A DNA stretch of 64,000 nt from positions 481,267-545,266 of the forward strand of contig NZ_CP012036.1 in the NCBI RefSeq assembly GCF_001298445.1, in the 5' to 3' direction. Shown piece by piece: positions 43,267 through 50,410 of this stretch. A model generated the notes under the pieces. That model saw only the letters and a program-made list of their open reading frames with translations, did no database searches and was not told the origin of the DNA. This DNA comes from Nostoc piscinale CENA21. Its GTDB lineage: Bacteria; Cyanobacteriota; Cyanobacteriia; Cyanobacteriales; Nostocaceae. Position 1 is the first letter of the stretch, and every line of letters begins with the position of its first letter. The position numbers and the translations under genes were made by a program.

Positions 43267-43731
43267 ATGCTGCACTTCAACCATTCATCTGTAATTAATG
43301 CGCCAATAGAATTAGTTTGGCAATTTCATGAAAGACCAGATATCCTACAAATGCTAACTCCGCCTTGGCAACCAGTCCAAGTAGTCCGGCGGGAAGGAGG
43401 ACTGCAAATAGGTGCTATTACAGAGTTTCGTTTGTTTCTGGGGTTAGTACCTTTAACTTGGTTAGCGCGTCACACCCAATGCGAACCATATCACCTATTT
43501 GTAGATGAACAAATATCTGGCCCCTTTGAAACTTGGATACATCGCCATGAATTTCAGTCCGAAGATGGCAAAACCAAGCTAACAGATGCAATTTCCTACT
43601 CTATGCCAGGGGGAGATACAGTTGAATTTATTAGTGGTTGGCTAGTGCAAAGTCAACTAGAAGCGATGTTTCGCTACCGCCATTATGTAACGAAGCGTGA
43701 ATGCGAGGGTAAAGGTAATAACTGGTGGTAA
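43267..43731 (+). CDS. SRPBCC (START-like) family protein
   Basis: A 154-residue ligand-binding fold protein from ATG 43267 (MLHFNHSSVINAPIELVWQF). Typical landmarks are the first strand SSVINAPIELVWQFHERPD, then PPWQPVQVVRREGGLQIGA and FISGWLVQSQLEAMFRYRHY in the long C-terminal helix. The family binds hydrophobic molecules; ligand unknown. ORF extension to 43258 uses a TTG and was not chosen. Confidence 0.85.
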   Translation: MLHFNHSSVINAPIELVWQFHERPDILQMLTPPWQPVQVVRREGGLQIGAITEFRLFLGLVPLTWLARHTQCEPYHLFVDEQISGPFETWIHRHEFQSEDGKTKLTDAISYSMPGGDTVEFISGWLVQSQLEAMFRYRHYVTKRECEGKGNNWW

Positions 43732-43906
43732 AAATAAAGATTAGAGGCTAGAGCCAATTTTCTCGTAATTTATGAAATTTTTCCCGAAATTCAGTCAACT
43801 GGTAGAAGCAGAATCTATCTTATAAGAGAGGTTGAAGTTTGCCAGATTGTTAATGATAGTAGCAAGACATTCAAACAAACTATCACTGACTTTTTAGGTA
43901 AAAAAA

Positions 43907-44314
43907 ATGTTGGGAACATTTCTTATAACTCTAGCTACAGCACTCAGCTTACTAATTGTTGATTTAGTTGTGCCTGGTGTTAATATTGCTAACTTTCCTT
44001 CGGCGTTAATTGCGGCTGTTGTCATTGGCTTACTCAATAGTTCGGTCAAGCCAGTGCTTTCTACCCTATCTTTACCATTAAACCTGTTAACCTTCGGAGC
44101 ATTTTCGCTGGTTGTGAACGGTATTTGTTTCACATTAGCAGCATTTTTAGTACCTGGGTTTAGCGCACATGGAATTCTCGCGTTTATTCTCGGCCCAGTT
44201 GTTTTATCTTTAGCTAATACCTTCATTGGTAACTACTTTGCTGAAAGAAACTTGTCTTTAACAGGCAACACTTCCAAAACAGGTGAATTACCCCAAGGTA
44301 ATCCTCAGCAATAG
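43907..44314 (+). CDS. Four-helix membrane protein of the phage-holin-4 superfamily
   Basis: A 135-residue protein with four hydrophobic helices (LGTFLITLATALSLLIVDLV, ALIAAVVIGLLNSSVKPVLS, LLTFGAFSLVVNGICFTLAA, ILAFILGPVVLSLANTFIGN). It matches the 4-TMS family annotated after mycobacterial phage holins, but cyanobacterial members are chromosomal, housekeeping-like membrane proteins. No phage gene is nearby. Next downstream is a Pmp3 gene. Confidence 0.85.
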   Translation: MLGTFLITLATALSLLIVDLVVPGVNIANFPSALIAAVVIGLLNSSVKPVLSTLSLPLNLLTFGAFSLVVNGICFTLAAFLVPGFSAHGILAFILGPVVLSLANTFIGNYFAERNLSLTGNTSKTGELPQGNPQQ

Positions 44315-44434
44315 TAGAAATATTATCGGCTGCAAAAATTATGCAGAATTAACATAATTCTTGAGACAGAGTTTGTCATAAAGTTAATTCTGGACAATGT
44401 GAGTTAATCAATTTGAAACAGTAACAACAAACCC

Positions 44435-44620
44435 ATGAAACTATTGCGCTTTTTACTTGCTCTTGTAGTGCCTCCTTTGGGCGTTTTTCTGACAGTTGGT
44501 GTTGGCCCGACTTTGGTAATTAATATTCTGTTGACCTTGCTTGGTTGGCTTCCTGGCAGTATTCATGCACTGTGGGTAGTTGCTAAGAGAGAAGAAGCAT
44601 TGAACAGTGGAACTTACTAA
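44435..44620 (+). CDS. Pmp3/YqaE (UPF0057) small membrane protein, second copy
   Basis: A 61-residue paralogue of the protein at 13590-13748, with LALVVPPLGVFLTVGVGPTL and INILLTLLGWLPGSIHALWV as the two helices, plus a short polar tail (KREEALNSGTY) not present in the first copy. Probably a membrane-stress protein. Confidence 0.9.
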   Translation: MKLLRFLLALVVPPLGVFLTVGVGPTLVINILLTLLGWLPGSIHALWVVAKREEALNSGTY

Positions 44621-44837
44621 ATTAGGCAAGATAATTTACATCTTTCCATCGAACAACCTATCTAAATAAGGACAATCAATTAAGGGTAGATTATGCAAGT
44701 CTACCCTTTTTATTATGCTTTTCTTAACATTTAGAGAGCTACAGTTACTTAAGCTAATAGTTAATGCTGTTATAGCTATGACTAGCGGAAGATAGCTGTT
44801 GTATGAGTACGTTGTTAACTAAATCGCACTTACTCAA

Positions 44838-44866
44838 AACCCCGACTTCTTGAAGAAATCGGGGTT
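44838..44866 (-). terminator. Hairpin of the CCCCGACTTCTT repeat type
   Basis: AACCCCGACTTCTT and AAGAAATCGGGGTT form a near-perfect stem (one mismatch) just 17 bases after the stop codon of the minus-strand gene at 44883, consistent with terminator use. Compare 16653, 57933 and 58632. Confidence 0.65.
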
Positions 44867-44882
44867 CTGATGATGTTGGTAT

Positions 44883-45671
44883 CTAGTTTTTATCTGCTGG
44901 TTCCTTGTCTTTAAACAAATCGGCGGTTGCTAGAAGTAACTCGCGTAAGGTTTGTTTGATTTGGAGTTCTTTTTTAGCGATGGCTGTACCAGCTTCGCCT
45001 AGTTTATCTTCTAACTGCGATCGCTTCTGTGATACCTGTGTCGCTAAAACTTCCGCTTGGGGACGAGCCTGGTTATACCAAGTTTTGGCATCATTGAGAT
45101 AATTTTGAATTTCTTCTGAACGGCCGCCATAACGTGCGGCTAAATTTGCACGGACAATGGCTAATTGTGCTTGCAATTGAGCGTAACGTTTTCTTAGTAA
45201 CGACACTTCATCACTATTTTTGACAGCGTTTACAGCCGAGTCAATCACATTTTTGGTATCAGCCGTATTTTGTTTACCTGTTTCCTCAATCTCTGCCAAT
45301 ATTACATCTACATCTTGCTGAAGTTTTTCTTCTTCACTATCTAATTGTGCCTGTAATCTTTGCAGTTCTGACTGAGTTTGAATGATAGTTTCGTGTCTTT
45401 TGTGATTCACACCTTCCAAAGCACCTTCAATAGAAGCTGTCACTTCTTCTTTAATTTCAGTTCCTCTTTCTTGCAGAGTTTCAATCACAGCCGCGACCGC
45501 ATCTTTAACTAGTCCCCGCAATTCAGTTGAGCCTTCTTTCAACTCAGCCGCGACTTGTGAAACTGCTGATTTGACAATTTCTCGTACTCGCTCAGTTCGT
45601 AACTGACCAGTTTCTTTAGCTTGTCTCAAGTCAGTTTGAATTTGTTCTTTGATATTTTTAACCATTTTCAA
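44883..45671 (-). CDS. Coiled-coil hypothetical protein
   Basis: A 262-residue, almost entirely helical, charged protein with long coiled-coil segments (RHETIIQTQSELQRLQAQLD, LLRKRYAQLQAQLAIVRANL) and amphipathic repeats at the N-terminus (RTERVREIVKSAVSQVAAEL, ELRGLVKDAVAAVIETLQER). The repeated 11-residue-like amphipathic helices suggest a LEA- or apolipoprotein-like protein. Function unknown. ATG 45665 (MVKNIKEQIQ) is an equally likely start. The transcript probably ends at the hairpin 44838-44866. Confidence 0.75.
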   Translation of the reverse strand: MKMVKNIKEQIQTDLRQAKETGQLRTERVREIVKSAVSQVAAELKEGSTELRGLVKDAVAAVIETLQERGTEIKEEVTASIEGALEGVNHKRHETIIQTQSELQRLQAQLDSEEEKLQQDVDVILAEIEETGKQNTADTKNVIDSAVNAVKNSDEVSLLRKRYAQLQAQLAIVRANLAARYGGRSEEIQNYLNDAKTWYNQARPQAEVLATQVSQKRSQLEDKLGEAGTAIAKKELQIKQTLRELLLATADLFKDKEPADKN

Positions 45672-45888
45672 CTCTTGTTATTTAGCTAATTTGGATAAAT
45701 TTATTTAGTTTAGTCGTCTCTGACATCTAAATTCTGACGTATTCTATTGGCAATAGACACTTCCTTTAGATAGAAAATGATAAAATATCAGTCTGCCTCC
45801 GTGGTTTTATTGACATAGCAAATGTCAGGTATCGCTATGCACATAATTATGAGAAGATAAAATCTGAAATAAAAGTTACTCTCAAAAA

Positions 45889-46268
45889 ATGATTACCGCC
45901 AAAGCACAAATTAAGATAATGAGAATAAACTTGCTTAAAATGATGCAGCTATTATGTTTAATTCTCTTGTTATTTACTACCACTTTTACCTTGCCAGCAA
46001 ATGCCAGCGACACAGCTAACGGCGCACAAATATTTAGCGTGCATTGTGCTGGCTGTCATATTAACGGTAGTAATATTATCAGACGCGGAAAAAAATTTAA
46101 AAAAAGCAGGCACTCAAGAAATATAATATGGATTCCATAGAGGCAATTACATCCATTGTCACCAATGGCAAAAGTAATATGTCTGCTTACAAAGACCGCC
46201 TGAGTGAACAAGAAATTCATGATGTTGCGGCTTATGTTCTAGACCAAGCAGCTAAAGATTGGCGTTAG
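45889..46268 (+). pseudogene. Cytochrome c6-like protein, two frameshifts
   Basis: The first frame gives a signal peptide (LLCLILLLFTTTFTLPANAS) and the start of a c-type cytochrome, NGAQIFSVHCAGCHINGSN, with the haem motif CAGCH. Two runs of seven A (46089-46095 and 46099-46105) follow within 17 bases. Removing one A from each restores RGKNLKKQALKKYNMDSIEA, then VTNGKSNMSAYKDRLSEQEI with the axial Met, and ends DVAAYVLDQAAKDWR at 46268: a complete cytochrome c6-like protein of about 125 residues. As written, the frame diverges after the first run and ends at 46140. Cytochrome c6 carries electrons from b6f to photosystem I; this is likely an extra or related form, not the main PetJ. Confidence 0.8.
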
Positions 46269-46288
46269 ATAATTATCAATTTAACTAT

Positions 46289-47311
46289 ATGGTGCTACTA
46301 CCTACAGAAAGTCGTCTGCAACTAACTCCTGATTTAAACATTTGTCGGATATTAAATGGAATGTGGCAAGTATCTGGCGCACATGGACATATTCAACCAC
46401 AAGCGGCAATACAAGCTATGTTCCAATATATGGATGCAGGTTTTACTACCTGGGATTTAGCCGACCATTATGGCCCGGCTGAAGATTTTATTGGAGAATT
46501 TCGCCATCAACTAATTGCAACTAGAGGGAAAGAAGCTTTAGCCAACTTACAAGCTTTCACAAAATGGGTTCCTCGTCCACGGAAAATTACGAAAAAAATA
46601 GTTGAGGAAAATATTAATATTTCCTTGCGGAGAATGCAGGTTGAATCTTTAGATTTAATCCAATTTCATTGGTGGGAATATAATGATAAAAACTATTTAG
46701 ATGCCTTGAGATTTATGGCAGAATTGCAAACTGAGGGCAAAATTAAGCACTTAGCTTTGACAAATTTTGATACAAAACACCTGCAAATTATCATCAATGC
46801 AGGAATTAAAATTGTTTCTAACCAAGTGCAGTTTTCTTTAGTTGACCGCCGTCCAGAAGTGGCAATGGTAGAATTTTGTCACGAACATAATATTAAACTG
46901 TTAACTTACGGGACAGTTTGCGGTGGTTTTTTATCAGAGAAATATTTAGGTCAGCCGGAACCCCGAAACTTTGATTTAGCCACAGCCAGCTTACGCAAAT
47001 ACAAAAATATGATTGATGCTTGGGGTGGTTGGCAATTATTTCAAGAATTGCTGGTGACGCTGAAAGACATTGCTGATAAGTATGGTGTCAGTATTGCGAA
47101 TATTGCTGTGCGTTACATCTTAGATAAACCAGCCGTAGGAGGTGTGATTGTGGGTGCAAGGCTGGGTGTATCGGAACATATTGAAAATAACGCCAAAGTC
47201 TTTAGTTTTAGTTTAGCCCAGGAAGATTGCGATCGCATTGATCAAGTCTCGCAAAAATCCCGCGATTTGTATAAGATAATTGGCGATTGTGGTGATGAAT
47301 ACCGCAGATAA
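46289..47311 (+). CDS. Aldo/keto reductase
   Basis: A 340-residue TIM-barrel oxidoreductase from ATG 46289 (MVLLPTESRLQLTPDLNICR); the frame opens at 46259, overlapping the cytochrome gene, but only with a TTG. Landmarks are GFTTWDLADHYGPAEDFIGE (catalytic Asp and Tyr), AFTKWVPRP (Lys), LIQFHWWEYNDKNYLDALRF and, at the C-terminus, the NADPH-binding VGGVIVGARLGVSEHI. Substrate unknown. Position after the cytochrome suggests co-transcription. Confidence 0.9.
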   Translation: MVLLPTESRLQLTPDLNICRILNGMWQVSGAHGHIQPQAAIQAMFQYMDAGFTTWDLADHYGPAEDFIGEFRHQLIATRGKEALANLQAFTKWVPRPRKITKKIVEENINISLRRMQVESLDLIQFHWWEYNDKNYLDALRFMAELQTEGKIKHLALTNFDTKHLQIIINAGIKIVSNQVQFSLVDRRPEVAMVEFCHEHNIKLLTYGTVCGGFLSEKYLGQPEPRNFDLATASLRKYKNMIDAWGGWQLFQELLVTLKDIADKYGVSIANIAVRYILDKPAVGGVIVGARLGVSEHIENNAKVFSFSLAQEDCDRIDQVSQKSRDLYKIIGDCGDEYRR

Positions 47312-47427
47312 TTCGTGATTTTGAATAGTACATCAAGGCAATATCTAAAAAATGGTCTTCAATTAGTGGTGAATTTGAATCTTCCACTAATTGATTCTGA
47401 CTCCTGACTTCTGAATTATTTTTTAAT

Positions 47428-47899
47428 TCAGACCTCATACATTTGTTTATGCCTAGCTAAAAGCTGAAGATATTTGGTATTTGTCTTTGCCTCTACCCAT
47501 TTGGCTTTAAAAATAGCCGCCGATTCTGCTTTTACTGGGTCTACTTCTAATGGTAAGACTTCTTTTGTTGAACTTCCATCTGTGGAAGTTTTTTTTATAT
47601 TTTCTGCCACTTTTATGATTGGCATAACGGCGAGAACGTGTATACCCCATTTGAATAAATTTTCTTGCCATATCTGCTCCCACAAAATCATCTTGTTCGA
47701 GATAATGTAGAAACATCTCATAGATTTTTTCACTGGACTGTCTAGCAATCTCAGGTGTTTTGAACCGCCAATAAGGGAGAATTTCGGATTTATAAGGTTC
47801 TACCAAAAGTACACCCTGCTCGCCTTTACCAACGCGGTATAATTCAGGGTGTTGGCGAAAATCGATTTTTTGAAAGTCTAAAGAATAATCAAAATCCAT
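47428..47899 (-). pseudogene. DUF4385 family protein, frameshifted
   Basis: From ATG 47899 the frame reads MDFDYSLDFQKIDFRQHPEL, VGKGEQGVLLVEPYKSEILP and FVGADMARKFIQMGYTRSRR, as in DUF4385 proteins, and reaches NHKSGRKYKK. There a run of eight T (47589-47596 on the plus strand) breaks it. With seven T, the sequence continues TSTDGSSTKEVLPLEVDPVK, AESAAIFKAKWVEAKT and ends QLLARHKQMYEV, the C-terminus present in the other frame. The restored product has 157 residues. Family function unknown. Confidence 0.8.
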
Positions 47900-47982
47900 A
47901 ATAATTTAAAGTAAACTCTGTTTAAGAGTTCAACTTCTACCCTAGTAAGGAAATTTATTCTGCCCTATTATCTAGCTGTCGT

Positions 47983-48453
47983 ATGAAAAGTATCCTTGCT
48001 CCTGGACATTTGCGGAAAGTGCATCACATTGCTCTCAATGTCAAAGATATGCAAGCTTCGCGTCACTTTTACGGTAAGATTTTAGGCTTACATGAATTGA
48101 CGGGTAAGCAAGTCCCCGCAACATTGGTGGAACTGGTGGCTGAAGGGAAAGTTGCCAACTTTGTGACTCCTGATGGTGTAATTTTAGATTTATTTTGGAC
48201 ACCTGATCTCAATCCACCTCATCCAGACCCAGAACAGAGTTTTACCAGAGCGTATCATCTGGCGTTTGATATTGATCCGCGATTATTTGAGACAGCCCTA
48301 GCTGTTTTAGAGGAGAATAAAGTAGCGATCGCACATGGCCCAGTTACTCGTCCTACAGGTAAAGGCGTGTACTTTTATGACCCTGACGGATTTATGATTG
48401 AAATTCGTTGCGATCCTCAACCTGAACTAAAAGTACCGAGTGCTAATTACTAA
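47983..48453 (+). CDS. VOC superfamily protein (glyoxalase/dioxygenase fold)
   Basis: A 156-residue protein with the paired beta-alpha-beta modules of the VOC fold: KVHHIALNVKDMQASRHFYG (metal His in HHIAL), TRAYHLAFDIDPRLFETALA (second His), GVYFYDPDGFMIEIRCDP (Glu). A metal-dependent lyase or dioxygenase role is likely; the substrate is not identifiable. Single gene. Confidence 0.9.
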   Translation: MKSILAPGHLRKVHHIALNVKDMQASRHFYGKILGLHELTGKQVPATLVELVAEGKVANFVTPDGVILDLFWTPDLNPPHPDPEQSFTRAYHLAFDIDPRLFETALAVLEENKVAIAHGPVTRPTGKGVYFYDPDGFMIEIRCDPQPELKVPSANY

Positions 48454-48486
48454 TTCAGTATCTCAATAATTCCTTCTCATATAACA

Positions 48487-48765
48487 ATGCAGATATTTCA
48501 AGTCATCGAAGCAGCACTCACAAAACCACCCATTCCCCACGAACCATACAAGCAATCACTCAAAGCTTGGGCAATGTATTGCTTGCGTGATAGAGGTTTC
48601 AAAGTTGTTTATGCTCAAAATGCTGATTTTGCCATCGAACCTAAAGGCGGAGATAAAATCTATTTTAAAGTTACCAACAATGCAGATGATGTAGATAATT
48701 CTTGCGCTTGGATAGTGTGGGATAGCGCCGCTAAAACAGCCAGCTTGATTCCACCATCATCTTGA
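48487..48765 (+). CDS. Conserved hypothetical protein
   Basis: A 92-residue, compact soluble protein (MQIFQVIEAALTKPPIPHEP, AWAMYCLRDRGFKVVYAQNA, DKIYFKVTNNADDVDNSCAW). It looks like a small globular domain, perhaps of the restriction-endonuclease-like type by strand pattern, but no family is recognised. Located just after the VOC gene on the same strand (33-base gap). Confidence 0.7.
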   Translation: MQIFQVIEAALTKPPIPHEPYKQSLKAWAMYCLRDRGFKVVYAQNADFAIEPKGGDKIYFKVTNNADDVDNSCAWIVWDSAAKTASLIPPSS

Positions 48766-48843
48766 TGAAGGAGGCAGAAGGCAAGAGGTAAAAGTCCCAC
48801 TTTTTACCTCAGATTTGTGCTTTTTAAATAGTCTTGTCGAAAC

Positions 48844-50385
48844 TCACAGCGAAGCCATTACACCCTCCCCGTAACCCAAAGCTAAAAGTTCTAAAATTAC
48901 GCCATTAGTCCAACCGAAACCTATTTCGTTAGAACTGTAACCAAAGCAAATTTCATCGGAAACTTGAGCAGAACAACGCTCAACGTCATATTTTTCGACG
49001 AAGAAACCAAATCTGGTAAATTCTTGCATCGCCATAGCAAGGAATTTATCCGCAATCTCCTTGGCTTCGGTATGATATCCATAGCGGCGAAGTCCCAAGA
49101 CAGCAATTAATGTGAGGGGAGACCAGCCAAAAGGCGCGTCCCATTGATTTCCTGTGACGCGAGAGCTGGTAAAAATTCCCCCTGGTGCGGCGAATATCGG
49201 TAGATTCTGGGCGATTCTTGCGGCTTGTGTAGGTGAAGCAAGTCCTGTCCAGAGAGGATAGAAGGTGGTAGCAAATTCATAATGACGACGATCGCCACTA
49301 TGGAAATTATAGTCTAGGTAAAGTCCTGTTTCTTCATCCCATAGGTATTGATTGATACGTTCACAGCGGAGACTGGCGCGATCGCTCCATTGTTGTCTGA
49401 GTTCTGGATTACCTAAAATATCGTGAATCTGCGCCAAGTCTTGCTCCATTTGATACAGCAAACAGTTTAAACAAACAGGCGCATAGTGGATGATATCAAC
49501 GCTGAAAGGGCCAAAGCGGTTGCTAATATCAAAACCAGACTCTCGCATAGAGCGATCACCTTTGTAAAATAAGTCTGTGAGTTCGTCTTTTTCGCGGTCA
49601 TAATACAAACTCACATCATAATCATCAATCTCAAATTTTTGATAATATTCCTTGACACGTTCGTAGTGGCTGCGTCCGGCTTCGTCCAGTTCCGAAAATA
49701 AAACTTCGGGGGCTGGCCCTTCTCCTAAAGCAAAATATCGAGATAAGCCTGTGGCGGGGTTGAGATGTGGCGGTACTACCCAGTAGTAATAAAATTGTTC
49801 TAATAAGGGCAAAGTTGATTTTAACCATGCTTGATCTTGGGTATGTTGAAACAACGCCAGCACCATCAAACTTAAGACAGGGGGTTGCGATCGCGTCAGC
49901 ATATAGGTACGGTTGGCATTGAGAATAGTGCCGTAATGCTGGACTTGATAAAGTAATTGATCAACTTGACTTTGAGCTAATTCCCATTCTTCATCCCGCA
50001 GTAAGCCCAGCAAAATAAAATAGCTGTCCCAGCCATACATCTCGTTAAAACGTCCACCAGGGACAACATAAGCGCCGGGGAGATATAACAAGCCGTGTTC
50101 TTGAATATCTGCAACTTCGTTGGGTAAGGTACGAATTTCTATTTGCTGCATTTCGGTTGCAGATAGCGATCGCTCTAACACAGACTTGACTGTATTACAG
50201 TCTTCTTGGGGAGATATGTAAACTAGCCACGGGGTATTGGGTGGGTGTTCTAGTTTGGTGTCTTGGGCTGATTCTAGTAAGTGTTGATGGGAACGGGTGA
50301 GGGTTTTCCAGGTTTGTTTGATGTAGGTGCGGATGGCTTGTGTCTGTGTGGTGAGTTGTATAGTCATGATTTTTGTTTCGCGCAA
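48844..50385 (-). CDS. treH: Trehalase (GH37)
   Basis: A 513-residue GH37 hydrolase that splits trehalose to two glucoses. Both trehalase signatures are present: PGGRFNEMYGWDSYFILLG and QWDAPFGWSP, the second near residue 410. No signal peptide; cytoplasmic, so it recycles internal trehalose. Alternative start at ATG 50367 (MTIQLTTQTQ). It lies 25 bases after treY and is the last gene of the treZ-treY-treH operon. In Anabaena this operon responds to dehydration, and trehalase controls trehalose levels (knowledge of the family). Confidence 0.95.
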   Translation of the reverse strand: MRETKIMTIQLTTQTQAIRTYIKQTWKTLTRSHQHLLESAQDTKLEHPPNTPWLVYISPQEDCNTVKSVLERSLSATEMQQIEIRTLPNEVADIQEHGLLYLPGAYVVPGGRFNEMYGWDSYFILLGLLRDEEWELAQSQVDQLLYQVQHYGTILNANRTYMLTRSQPPVLSLMVLALFQHTQDQAWLKSTLPLLEQFYYYWVVPPHLNPATGLSRYFALGEGPAPEVLFSELDEAGRSHYERVKEYYQKFEIDDYDVSLYYDREKDELTDLFYKGDRSMRESGFDISNRFGPFSVDIIHYAPVCLNCLLYQMEQDLAQIHDILGNPELRQQWSDRASLRCERINQYLWDEETGLYLDYNFHSGDRRHYEFATTFYPLWTGLASPTQAARIAQNLPIFAAPGGIFTSSRVTGNQWDAPFGWSPLTLIAVLGLRRYGYHTEAKEIADKFLAMAMQEFTRFGFFVEKYDVERCSAQVSDEICFGYSSNEIGFGWTNGVILELLALGYGEGVMASL

Positions 50386-50410
50386 AGGCGCAAAGGTGCA
50401 AAGGGAAGAG

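Noticed and set aside
43907..44314. Phage holin, hence prophage
   Set aside because: Family name only; no integrase, terminase, capsid, tail or lysin gene is nearby and flanks are ordinary chromosomal genes.
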